Assembly: GCA_017311315.1 (NCBI GenBank)
Contig: CM029664.1
Span: 37,923,939 to 37,987,938 of the forward strand
Length of the DNA: 64,000 bases
DNA from: Dendrocalamus latiflorus
Lineage: Eukaryota; Streptophyta; Magnoliopsida; Poales; Poaceae
Direction: 5' to 3'
The stretch's first letter is position 1; each line of letters starts with the position of its first letter. Below, in pieces: positions 47,605 to 59,634 of this stretch. A program made the translations under genes and the position numbers. The notes beneath the pieces were generated by a model. The model saw only the letters and a program-made list of their open reading frames with translations. It had not been told where the DNA came from and did no database searches.

Positions 47605-49703
47605 TACAGAAAAATATCTTTTAAAGTTATAGATAATTCCCCTCGCGAAGCACAACGCTAACCCTCCTCTCGTTTTCAAAAAAGAAAGAAAGAAAGAAAC
47701 TGTATAATCCAACTATCTCGCTGCCGCTCGAACCAAAATCCTTCCTTTTCCTTTTGCCCATTCCACAACCAGCGGCTAGAGGCGACGCCGGAGGTGGCTA
47801 GAAGATCTAGAGTCGATTCGATGTCTACCATTGGCGATGGAGGCTTGCATTGTGGGTGCACGGTTGAGACCGTATGATCTGGAGGGCAAGATGGTGTTAG
47901 CGGCGAAGACCGCCAAATCTGGAGACGTGATGGCATCTTTGACCTTTGATTTCGAATTGGGCAACCGATGTTGTGTGCGACCAACAACGGTGGTTCTCAA
48001 TGTCATGACCGTTGCGGTGCAGGTGAGGCGTGCCCACTCAAGTATTCTACTTTCTTAGCTTGGGTTGGATTCCATATTGCCATATCGATCCAAAGTGAGC
48101 TCGAACAGTGGAATTGGTTTCAACTTTCAAGGGGCATCCATTCACTTTCCATTAAAACTGTTTCGCATATTGTAGATGGCATGACTAGCCTATGTTGTCG
48201 GATCTTCTAGTTTCGATGTTGTCATGGATGTATATGGACATAGAATTCTGCAACCTTTTAGTTGTTCAATTATGGTTAATTTCGACATGTAAGAGTAAAT
48301 ATTGTATGAATAGAGCAAAATATATCCTGATCAGATTATTATGTAATTCTGTAACAGATTCATGGTCTGCCCATGATTTAATATGGAGAAAACAACTTGC
48401 TATTATGTGGGTTGTTGGAAATATACGCGATGTCGTATTCACTTCCTGCTTTTACTGTTCATAGCAACAACTAGCGTTTATTTGTTGTGCTTGCACTACA
48501 TTAGTCACGGGATCAGATGTTGGTTACATTAGTCACAGGATATTGGTTAACTGATTCATAAATCTTTTGTTATTTAGCATGTGAATTTTGTGGCAATTAT
48601 TTTATTTTGTGGGCCGTAGGAGAGCTTGGCTGGGCTGCACGCTAAGCACGGCGGAGGAGGTGTGGCATAAGCTAGGGTGTGGCTCAGGTGCATTTCGATG
48701 GAGTTAACTGTTGAAAATATAAGCACATGTAGGTTCAATTTATTCTATAAATAAATCATGACATCATGCACGCAAAATAACAGAACCATCACAGGCATAA
48801 CAGATCCAGACATGTAAACCAGGAAACTGTACATGAACAGATCTAATACGGAGAACATGACTGTTACGTACCGATGATCGGTTTGCCGATGTTGACGCTG
48901 CAGGCACGGTGTGGATGACACGAGGTCGGTGACGATTCGCCGAAGCCGAACGACGAGGAAGACGAGCCAGAGCTACAGCAAGCAGTCGCGTAGAGCGCTT
49001 CCCAAAAACCTTATTCGCCCTCTCCCGATGCAGGACTTCGAAGGCGACGGTTCCGGAGACCTGCTCTCTCGAACGACAGTGCACGCCGGCGGACGGGACG
49101 GAGTAGACTACGTGGGACGGCGCAGTACAATGGAGGAGGCAAAAACCCTAGATTGATTCGCGTATTACTGTATGGAGGCGGCGACTCAGTATTTATAGAA
49201 GAATCAGGACGTGTGATCAAGACGCCTGCACGTTCTCCATAACTCGTAACCGAAACGGATTAGTCACGCGTAACCGATCCGTATTCGCCGCCACTCAAAA
49301 CAGCAAAAATAAAACTGCAAAAGGAAGCCGCGTCTGCGCAAGCATCTGGAGCCGATTTTGGCGGACCATTCACGCAGGTGCCGTGCGCCCGCGCCCGGGC
49401 CCGGCGAGGTGAGCGAGCGAGTGTGATCCTCTAGTTCTCTCCCATACATGCCTCAAGTGGCTAGGAGTGCACCAACCCTTTTAAGGTGGTCTTCCTCTCC
49501 TAGAACTAGCAATATGGTACTAAAGTTCACATGCAACCCTCCTTTGCATGAGTGGGCATTTGAGATTTAATTTAGGAATTATTCTTATTATATGGGCTTG
49601 GCCCACATAATTCAACATTAACAGTGTGCTGTAAGCGTGCAAGACCAGTGACAATGGCTCGATATGCCAGAGGCTAAAAGTAATATAATTCTTAATCCAT
49701 AGC
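47605..49703. repeat. Left arm of a large inverted repeat
   Basis: Without the inserted LTR (48709-49617 and one duplication copy) this arm is about 1185 bp. It pairs with 50072-51427 in inverse orientation. Outer end: TACAGAAAAATATC; inner end: AATCCATAGC. Compared with the right arm it lacks about 125 bp near 47640. Both arms keep a related frame (ARLRPYDLEGKMVLAAKTAK here) that ends at a donor-like CAG|GTGAGG near 48023, suggesting that a captured exon and intron form part of the arm. Confidence 0.85.
48709..49617 (-). mobile_element. Solo copia LTR, 909 bp
   Basis: On the minus strand it begins TGTTGAATTATGTGGGCC and ends ATATTTTCAACA. The perfect 5-bp duplication TTAAC lies at 48704-48708 and 49618-49622. 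A TATA-like CTATAAATAC lies at about 49190-49199 on the minus strand. No internal retrotransposon sequence remains. It inserted into the left arm of the inverted repeat after that structure existed, because the right arm continues across the site uninterrupted. Confidence 0.93.
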
Positions 49704-49709
49704 AATTTC

Positions 49710-50043
49710 TTCAGGGATGCCATTCTTCTTATGCTATTGTGTTCTGACAGTGGGAATGCTCAGAAGCTTAAGCAGCTGTGGACTTGATGAACTGGAAGCG
49801 GATGTAAGGAGGTATTTATAGGCCGTGTTCTTGGATCTTCGAAGTGAGCAGAGTACAAATCCTATATGTGTAAGAATAACGGTGCCCTGAATTATTGTAG
49901 CTTGTTTAGTACGAAGCATGTGATGGCACGGTGCAGCTGGGTGCTTTTTTACAGAATAGGATGCCTGGTAGGATGCGAGTTACCGGACGTGAAGTTTGCT
50001 AATGGAAATGCTTGAGGCCCATTATTCCGTGAATCGGTTACGC
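49710..50043 (-). repeat. Promoter segment R1' (copy in the hairpin loop)
   Basis: A direct copy of 47241-47574, clearly alike by eye. It keeps TATAAATA (49820-49813) and the codons for MASL. Downstream, on the minus strand, it runs into the left arm and opens a chance 67-aa frame ending at 49520. It occupies nearly the whole loop between the two arms. Confidence 0.9.
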
Positions 50044-50071
50044 ACAACGGAGTATGCTACATGGCTGTGTC

Positions 50072-51427
50072 GCTATGGATTAAAAAAATTATATTACTCT
50101 TGACCTTTAGCATATCAAGCTATCTTCATCGGTCTTGTGCACTTGCAGCATACCATTGACTCCATCGGAGTACACCTGAGCCACACCTCCTCCGTCGTGC
50201 TTAGCTTGCGCTGCGTCAATTCTGTCACACCCGGCCAAGTTCTGCTGCAACCCACCAAATAAAACGATTGCCATGAAATTCATATGCTAAATAACAAAAG
50301 ATTTACGAATCGGTTAACCAATATCCCGTGACTAGTGTAGTGCAAGCACAACAAATAAACGCTAGTTGTTGCTATGAACAGTAAAAACAGTAAACGAATA
50401 CAACATCAAAGTATATATTTCTAGTAGCCCACATAATAGCTAGTTATTTCTCCATATTAAATCATGGACAGACCATGAATTGGTTGCAAAATTACATAGT
50501 GATCTGATCAGGATATGTTTTGCTCTATTCATACAATATATACCCCTACATGTAGAAATTAACCATAATTGAACAACTAAAAGGTTGCAAAACTTCTATG
50601 TCCATCTGCATCCATGACAATATCGAAACCAAAAGATCCGACAACAAAGGTTAGTTAGGCCATCTGCAATATGTGAAACAATAGGTTTTAATGGAAAGTG
50701 AATGGATGCCCCTTGGAAGTTGGAACGACTCCACACATTCGAGCTCACTTTGGATCAATATGATAGCTTGGAATCTAACCCAAACATCATCTAGTATCGC
50801 TGCCTTGCCAAGAAAATAGCATACTTGAGTGGGCCTACCTATCGGCATGAGCCACCAATGCTTCTGCCCCGATGACGAGAGTAGCACGCCTCACCTATGC
50901 CGTAGTGGCCATGACACTGAGAACCACCGCTATTGGTTGTACACGGTGTCGGTTTCCCAATTTGAAATCGAAGGTCAGAGATGCCAACACACCTCTAGAT
51001 TTGACGGTTTTCGCGGTTAACACCATCTTGCCCTCCAGATCATGCGGTCTCCATCGTGCACCCCTGATGCAAGCCTTTACCGCTGGTAGAAGACCTCAAA
51101 TCGACTCTAGATCTGCTGGCCCCCTCCAGCGTTGCCTCTAGCATCTGGTTGTGGAATGGGAAAGAGGACGAAAGGAAGGATTTTGGTTTAGGAGCCAGTG
51201 AGATAGTTGGACTATGCAGTTTTGTTCTTTCTTTTTCGAAAACAAGAATGGGGCTAGCATAGTGCTTCACGAGAGATTCAGGTCTTCCGGGGGAAGGGAG
51301 TGAGGCCACCTAGCGGCGCGATTTCTCCTGAGATGAGGGGAAAGGAGAGGCAGATTGATGAACCTACCAAGGGTAATGGATGGCATTGCAGGTAATTATC
51401 TCTAATCTTAAAGGATATTTTTCTGTA
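50072..51427. repeat. Right arm of the large inverted repeat
   Basis: The inverse of 47605-49703, 1356 bp. It reads on the minus strand with the same features, including ARWRPHDLEGKMVLTAKT and a donor-like GTGAGG, but has an in-frame TAG just before it. The flanks show no target duplication. Confidence 0.85.
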
Positions 51428-51960
51428 GTTGAACGGACAACAATCATCAACTTCTATTTTTATATTAGTAAAGATAAAGATTTTGAAGAGGTTGAAAGCT
51501 CACACTGTCTCACAGAATAGATCATACGATCGAGAGTTCGTTTTTCCTGCTCTTAATCTTGTTTTCATAGTTATTGATGCAGGGGACTCCCGTGCGTAGG
51601 CCCTACTATTTTCAAGTGCGAAAGACGCAAAGCCCATCTATATTCGTTGCCAAGCAGAACAAGGCCAATTGCGGCCCCTGTTCTAATATATAAGGATTTT
51701 CTCTTTAACAAAATGGATCCTGGTCGTATCTATACAATTAGCCAACAGTTGTATAGCCCAAACATGCGGCACATCGGTTCTCTGGTTTGCGACCAGAGTT
51801 TGATTCCAACCAACCTATCTGTACGACTATAATTTTCTGAGATTTAAATATGTGACTTATATGTCATCAGCCTAAGATTACTACTCTAGCATGTCGTCTC
51901 CACTCTAAAAGAAGAGTTTAGTGCAATGAGAATTGAGAGGAATATATAAAAAAAGAGTAG
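51428..51960. other. Unassigned sequence
   Basis: AT-rich, with no coding frame of note and no recognisable repeat boundary. Confidence 0.45.
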
Positions 51961-51964
51961 AATA

Positions 51965-52180
51965 CTTTGTATGTCCTTAAACTTGTCATGTTGGTTCACT
52001 TAGGTCTCCAAACTTTAAAACTGCAGATTCATATACCTAAACATGTTTAAGTGTGTCAGTACAGCTCCTAGGGATGATTCGCTAGGCTTGACCACTGATG
52101 TGTAGCCTTGACCGATGCTAGCATGGCTTGGAGGTGAAATGGCAAGATTTTGCGCACCATTTGTAGGCTAGTTTTTCATA
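51965..52180. mobile_element. Decayed MITE-type repeat
   Basis: The text 'ccttaaacttgtcatgttgg', 'tcacttaggtctccaaactt' and 'aaacatgtttaagtgtgtca' is of a kind that recurs widely in plant genomes. Part of it (the 'ttgaccgatgctagc' portion) is inverted near 54565-54640. The ends are not defined. Confidence 0.45.
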
Positions 52181-52329
52181 CTTAGGTCCTTATAAGACAT
52201 TGAATTAAGTTGGTAAGGGTTAAAACCCTAAGACGTAAATTCCAAAATTCCCATTTCAATCTACTGTGGCCCTAAGAACAAACTCCTTAAAATCCCTAGT
52301 TCCCCATTCCCTTGTCGCCCGTCGCCCAA

Positions 52330-54380
52330 CGTGTTCTATATCCATGGTTGTGGCGTTGAGCTTGTTAGACTATGTGGGTGGTCATGCATTTGAGTGAAGA
52401 TGAATAATTGACATTTGGGTTTCATTGAAATTTGCGTTTGAGAAGGTTTTGGTCAATGCGCATTTGTTAAAACTAGATAAACGGTCTGACCGCTTTGTAT
52501 TGAGTAGTCTGACTGGCTGGATTTTGGATCACGTTTGGTAGTCGGTGGTCTGAATGGCCTTGTATCATTGGTCCGAACAGCTCTGTGCTGGGTAGTTCGA
52601 ACGACTTTGTCCAATCAGCAGCTTCGACCATGGTAAGTCGAGCACGCCAGACTTCAACTACGTCCAGCTTCGACCACGTTGATTATGACCACGTCAATCT
52701 TTGACCACAATAATCAGACCATGGTATTTCGACCTCATCATTTTTCATTCATGACATTTCGACAACGAAACATCATCTACGGCAGAACGACCATACCTAG
52801 TCGAAGATGGTAAGTTATAGTACTTTTCAATGGTTGTAGTGGTTATAGCTACAGTACTTTCTAATGGTCGTAGCTACAGTGTCTGGTCGATACTTGTGGG
52901 TTTCACTGGTCGTACTCGGTAATCATAGACTTTACTAGTCAGTGGTTTTAGAGTTTGCGGTCGGAAGTTGAAGACTTTGTAATCGATTATCGTAAGGCTT
53001 CACGGTCTGTACTTCTAGACTTCATGGTCGGTACGAGTGCTTTAGTTCTTGCTATCTTTGAGTACCTCGAGTACTCATGATTAGCCAGCGGTATGACTGG
53101 CTGGGGCAGATGGTCGTAGTACTCAGTAGTCGGAAGGACTCGGTACTTGATAGTCATGGTTTCTGCGATTGTGGTTAGCAACTAGTTGTCAGAGATTTGT
53201 GGTTGGTGTGTTGGTACTGTAGTCTGTGCAGTACTCGATGAGCAGTGGTGCAACAAATGGTTGGAGATCAATAGTTGTGGACTTATCAATATGGTGCTTT
53301 AGCGATAGTGATTGGTACTTGTTAGTCAGTACTCGATGGCTATATGGTCAGTAGCAATGCAGATATTTTTCTCAAGTGTTTTGAGCAGAGCGATGGTAAT
53401 TCTCGAGTACTTGTTGTGTTACAAGTACTCATTGTTCTAGCTGTCATAATGAGTGCTCTAAGGCTGTTTACTGGATAGCGATAGGATGTGTGGTCGTAGA
53501 TGACCAGTTGATGATCGTGGATGAACTAGTTGGTGGTCGTGGATAGTTTGGTTCTTGTCTATTGATAGATGAGGGTGTGCTTCGAGTGTGTGTGCTGATG
53601 ACGGTCAAGTTGTGGAGAACTTCTGATAGGAAAACTTTCTTTAGTCTTTGTTATGCAGGTGGGCGTGGAGACGATCATGGTTGGTGACAAGGAAAATCGG
53701 GACTAGGATGGGGAAGTCTGAGGTCCATGCAATTGAGGATGTCATGCGAGGTGGTCGAGCTCACACTAGAGCACGTGGAGATCAAAGGTGGTGATTCATG
53801 GAGAAGCTATGGGCGGTGCGGTCCAGAAGGCTTTGACACAAGAAGTGATGATACGTGAAGAAGATACAGGAGGTGCAGTCCCAAAAGCTTCAACACGTGG
53901 GATGGTGTATGATGAAGATACAGGAGGTGCTTTCCTAGAGACTTCATCGCGTGTTGAGTTAGGAGTTGTGGATAGAATCCATAACTCAAAAGAGTTAGAG
54001 TTTGGTTAAAACCCATGTTCGGAAGGGTTTCGGGCCTCTTGATTTTGGAAGAGATAGAATTATGTCCGTATTTGAGGTGAACATAGTTTAGTACTCTAGC
54101 ATATAAAAGCAGGGTGAGGCTAAGGGTTTAGAGAATGCTGCCTTCGATCCTATAGAGCTCCTCTATGACCAGCCGTCAGAGGGGGAAATGATCTCTGCCA
54201 TTGATCTGGTGCCCGAGCTGCGGGTAGAGGGATGTATTGTTGTTGACATCCAAACCCAGAGACAATTCAGACAGCAATTTTTTCAAGTGCCCGAATCACC
54301 AGGTGAATTGGTGTTTGGATTTAGTGTGCACAATTCTTTCATTCTGATTTTGTCCATTTTTCTTTTGATTTGACCTGTCT
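52330..54380 (+). mobile_element. Decayed LTR-type sequence
   Basis: Dense 'ggtcgtag', 'gaccacg' and 'agtactcg' motifs and the stretch at 53590-53740 resemble 62860-63000 ('caagttgtg.agaa', 'ggtgagaatcgggg'). A CATATAAAAGC TATA-like motif is at about 54100. No intact coding region was recognised; 53788-54009 is open but repetitive ('atacaggaggtgc'). Confidence 0.45.
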
Positions 54381-55169
54381 TGCCTGGCCTTGATTCAACT
54401 TGCACCTTCATCCTCCTTCACCTTCGGTCGGCGCGTGCAACCTAGGATCGATTGCCTCCAACTCGTCGATAACCTTTGGAGCTTGTGGAATGTATAGTGG
54501 TATAAATGGAAGGTGATGGAATGCATAGGGATATGAAATCCAATGGGTTTATTACAAATGTCAGTGCCCACTTGGCTGGTCATGTGAGACGCACATCAGC
54601 TCCACGCTAGCATCAGTCAAGGCTACATGTCAAAGGTCATGAGATGATAGCAATGCACAACGCATAAAAAAAATAGATAATAGTCCATCGTGACAAAGCA
54701 TTCTAGCATAATCAAGCAAATCTGAACATTTAGCATAATTGACATGGACAATGTAGCATAACCAATATAAAGTGAACATTGTATCAATTTACATATCCAA
54801 CATGAGGAAGCTTACAACCAAGATATTTCAATAACTTCATCAAAGTTTCTTAACCATACAAAATTTCACTACATAAGATCCAACTTAGATACTTAGATAT
54901 AGCTAATACTAGATAACTTGACTTTTCTTGCTTGACTTCCTCGTCTTCACTTAATTTAACTTTTTTTCTCCCCCTTTGGCATCAAGTACCAAAAGAACCA
55001 TCTAGCAAGGGAAAAGAGTGCCAAAAGATTCATGACAATGACGATGGTAGTAGAGAGGAGAGGACGACTGCGCCAGCTACGAGGACCAAGAAGGATGATC
55101 AAGTATACTCACTCGTTATGTCAAAGCCACCAAATGAGTGTTGGTGTCAAGCTGAGTGTCCCAAATCTC

Positions 55170-56443
55170 TAAAAGGGTTTAGTTGATTTGAGAGAGAGAG
55201 AGAGAGCTAGGAGGACAGGATCTTCCACTTGAGGTTGCTCTTGAGGATGCTCTTCTTGAGCTTGAGGTGGAGAACGAGGTTGAGCAACTATTGGCAGTGG
55301 AGGGCCTTCATAAGGCTCATGAACTAAAGGTCTTGGTCCCCAGTAGCCCATCTTCCTCATGATGAGTGCCATAATATATGGAGTATAATAAATCTACTTC
55401 ACTCTGCCATTCTTGGAGGAGACAATCTCTCTTAATGATAAGGTCCACCACATAGAATTTGTGACCTTGCATGACGTAATCTATGATGTTCCATGCATGC
55501 CCTTGGATGGCATCAAAATTTTCACTCAATGGATAGGTGGTATAATTAATAATATGATTGATGATGCTTAGTAAAGGACGAAGGCTTACCCACTTGTCGA
55601 GAGTGTATCCGACACTAGAATCATCAAACGGGCACCATCTTGGAAGTTGAAGTGCTCCACAGGAATAAACCTTCTTATACTAGCTTGAGTAAGTGCCCAA
55701 AGCTTGCTCAAAGTCCGCCTTGGTAACCTCATACTGTTGATGCTCCGTCATCCATACCAAGTACACAAAGTCATGTGACACAAACAAAGTGGCATAAAAA
55801 TCCATCAATGATTTCTACTTGATAATCATAATTGAGTGCCACTATGTCATACAGTTCGACTCCATGAAATAGATTGAATGCACAGTAAAGTGAGGAAGAG
55901 TATCTAGTTGCCTCTAATCCACAAACTTGTGGTCCGCAAACTGCTTGTGATGGTGTACACTTGATTAGACACGTCCTCTTGGAATTAAGTGAAGAATCAA
56001 GGATCTGTGCTTCTTACAGGCATATGGAATTGGTTTGGATGCCTTAGCTGTGCATACTAATCACTAGCAATCTAAAGGAGGTTGATTCTTGGTACCTCAG
56101 CGTCGGCCATGTCCTCATCATCATTATTGTCATTGTCATCCTCTTCCTCCTCTTGGACATAGCTTTTCTCTTCCTCCTCATCATTAGCTGCCTCTTCCTC
56201 TACCTTTTCATGGGTTTCCTCCACCACATGCCCTCCATCTCGATGTCTCATGTCATGCAAGTAAGATGTTGTCTTTAGATCGCTATCTTCTTGAGTTGCT
56301 AGAGCCAACCTGTGGAGAGTCGACTTTCTTGATGTGGCCTTGCGATGAGAAGATGATAGTCCTTGTCTAGGAGGAGAGTACCAATCTTCACCCTTAGGGG
56401 AACCATTCTTGCGAGCTAAAACTTTGGTTCTTGCCATGATCAA
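55170..56443 (-). pseudogene. Decayed gag-like ORF of a non-autonomous LTR element
   Basis: The minus-strand frame from ATG 56443 begins MIMARTKVLARKNGSPK, has an acidic stretch near the end, and stops at 56072. Further fragments follow: HAWNIIDYVMQGHKFYVVD near 55480 and YIMALIMRKMGYWG near 55370, then a Pro/Gln-rich tail. The order resembles the 'MARTK.. / putative plant transposon' proteins of grass retrotransposons. Several stops and shifts separate the pieces. Confidence 0.55.
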
Positions 56444-56701
56444 TGGATCAAAGAGAAGGATAATAAGGATAGAGATGGAAAAGGGCTCAAGTAATTATGC
56501 ATGAAAAATCCAAACTTCTTTGCAGGAGTGGCATGACTACACTTAGCATGCCAGTAGTACCATAGTGTCGCAGGCTACAGTACCACACCCAAAGAGCAGT
56601 TTTAGGGATTTTATTCAATTTGCATCTAACTGAGATTGGGCATGTTGTATTGCACAAAGTTGACATAAGAGGTCACTAATCATAGTTTCTAGCAATTTTA
56701 T

Positions 56702-57140
56702 TGTAATATCATGGTTTTCAATGCCTTTTTAAAGTTTCTTAAAATAAAATAACCATTTGGATTTTTCTTGAATTAAATAAAGCTTAATTTGAATTTTCAA
56801 AAATGAAAAAGATTTAATGCGAATAAAATAAACTTCAATCAATTCAAATCTATTTTATTTGGGTTCCTTGTGTTGCAAGGAATGTTCTGTATTTTCTTGG
56901 ATGTTTTGGAGTCTATTTGCTATTTTCTAGATCTCAATTTGATTTAATCCCTTTTCTATAATCCAAAAATCCCTAGAAAATCCCAGAAACCCCATTGTGC
57001 TAAAAGTCCTCTCCCGGCCCGACCCACTTCTCCATTTTGGCCTTGTCTGCCTACCTCGCGCTTTTCCTCCCTTGGCCCATCTCCCAAACAGCCCACTTTC
57101 TCGCCCACAGCCCACTCCGCCTCCACAGTCCATCACATCG
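56702..57140 (+). mobile_element. Gypsy-type LTR, left part (interrupted by LTR copy C)
   Basis: It starts TGTAATATCATGG, like the TGTAACATCC starts of grass gypsy LTRs, then AT-rich text followed by GC-rich text. It is split at 57140 by the solo LTR and resumes at 59635. Confidence 0.55.
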
Positions 57141-59629
57141 TGTAGGATCGGAAACGGCAACAAAGGGGGGTGAATGGTGTGATCAAAACTCGCCTCAAGT
57201 ATTCTCACAATTTTTCTTCTCCGATAGCTATAGTAGCTAGAAAGATAGAATAAATTTTGCTCACTGGAAATCAAGAACAACTTTGCCGAAAACTGAAAGA
57301 ACTGAATGCCATAACAACAGACTCGCCCAAAGATTAAGAATGCTCACTGGAGAAGCAAAGCTAGACTTGACTAAATCTTCTCTAAAGAAACAAAGAAAAA
57401 TAGGCCGGAGAAGAGATAAGCTAAACATGACTTAACTGGCCCAGTCAGCTGACAAAAGATCAAGACTTACCTAGCCAAAAAACCAAACAGACAGCTGCTC
57501 CAAAACGAGCTTTACCGAAAACAAATTTTTGGCCGAAAAGCTGACTGCGGCAAGAAAGAACTGAGAGCACCTGACTACAAGACTGAACTGACCGAACTCT
57601 TCTCTAAAGACCCAGAAAAGAATCTGACCGAAGGCTACCACACTGATCTGACCGCAGGAGGTATGACGGTTTGACCGGGAATTAAGAGCCGGTCTGACTG
57701 GACAAAAATATCCAGCCGTTCTGCCGAGAAGCTGCCGGCCTGAAGAAAGTAGACTGCAGCTGACCAAAAGACTTAGCATAGAGAAGAACATAGAACTAAA
57801 CGGGAGAACAAGCTAGCAGTGAAAAAGACATTCAGCTGCACGGCCGGGAGCTTCTGAAAGATAACAGGGAGACCAAGAAATGTTTTGGCTGAGAACAAAC
57901 CAAAACAGAGAGAAGAAAATCAGACTGCTGCCGAAGACAGATTGCACATACTGAAAACGAGAACAGAAGCATCCCTGATCTGGTCGAAAGGCTTAAAAAC
58001 AATTGACTGCAGATTGAAAACTGAACTGGCCAAAAGCAAGGTGAAAACTAAAGGGAAGGAGTAAGCTGAAGAGGCCAAACAAACCATAAGATTGAAAAGA
58101 TCAGACTCAACTAAAAGCTTTCGGCAAATAAACTTAAGACAAACTCAGCCAAAAACAGATATGTAGTAATTACTGTAGACAACTGCATAACAGTGATATT
58201 GTTGAGCAATTGCTGCTCTTCTCAGATCTCTTGATAGGGACAACAAACCAAAAAGCAAATTGAGCTCAGTGAAAAGAAAATGCAGACTAAAACCAAAACA
58301 CAACAGTGAATACTGTTTTTGCTGAAAAGAAGAGAGCAGGAGAGCCAAAATAGAAATGCTTGTGATTCTTGGACTCTTTGAACATGGGACCTTTAAATTC
58401 AGCAAGGATATGAATTCAGAACATGAAACACAAGGCTGAGAATAATCTTTTCAAAGAGAGAATCAAGGGAATGAACATCCCCTGCCTCCAAACCCTAGAC
58501 AGGGCAAAACAGAGGAAATGACTCGCGTGAATGAAAAATGAGAGATTCTTTGATTCAAACCATTTGGCTCTTGGGAATTAACTGACCAAATGGTCTTGAG
58601 ACAGATTCCCATCACAGAGCAAAAAATCAGAAGCTACTCTCTCAAGAACTCATCACAGACCAAAAGCAACAAGAAAGTTCAGAGCGCAGAACAGATGAAC
58701 TTGAAGACTGAAAATCAAAACACAGGGAGAAGATAGAGCTAAAACAAACAGAATCATCTCGACACAAGATTTCTCCAAGGGATTCAAAGACATGAATGAT
58801 TACAATGAGATGAATGATTACATAGTTTTGCTACAACCTCTCATCCTATTCTCACATCCTGAGAAACACGCACGTAGAGAGAAGACAACCAGAGCAAAGA
58901 ACACAACACTGCTTCCCTACTTCTGCTCTGCCAACTCCCATTGACTAAATAGAGGAGCTCACATCCTCAAAGAAGAAATTCAAGAAGTGGCAGCCCACAC
59001 CCACTACTTGACTCTTACACACACAAAAGGCAAGAAGCCAAAACCTTTACAGCACCAGGAGAGGAGGGAACCAGATGCATGCCTCCTTCAAACCCTAAAC
59101 CCTCTCTTCCACTAATGGGTCTCCAACCCGTTGTCTTCAACCGAATCTGCTTCCATTTTGCGGCCTTGCGCATTTTACCGAAATGCCCCTGCCGCACCTT
59201 TCTGGAAGCTTCCTCCTTTCTTGCTGTCGACGCCTCGCAACCACTTCAAGTCCTCATCGTCTTCGGCATCTCCCGACCGCTTTGATCTCAGCACCGCCCG
59301 TGCCTAGTCCGGCCATCCATGCCTCGCCACGACTCCACCTCAAAGTCCTGCAGTCATCACAGACAAGAAACCATCACATAGCACCGCTCGAAACAGTATA
59401 AACAACATTAGCATCAGTAAAACATACTCAAACACGAAAAGGCCCGAACAACCGATCGAGAAGAAGAACAAGCGTCCTAAACATGTCCGACCGCGATCGA
59501 CCGAGTCCAACCGAACCAGACTGCGCTATGCACTGACTTGGCGTGAACCAACCAAATCAAACTCAAACTTTCCAGAGCACGAGTCAATTACTCATCACAA
59601 ACATGGGGACACCTCCGCATGGTCTCTCA
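57141..59629 (-). mobile_element. Solo copia LTR (family copy C), nested in a gypsy LTR
   Basis: On the minus strand it starts TGAGAGACCATGCGG and ends GATCCTACA, matching copies A and B. A perfect 5-bp duplication CATCG lies at 57136-57140 and 59630-59634. At 2489 bp it is about 750 bp longer than the other copies, mainly in the 57280-58450 part. There is no internal retrotransposon sequence. Confidence 0.93.
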
Positions 59630-59634
59630 CATCG

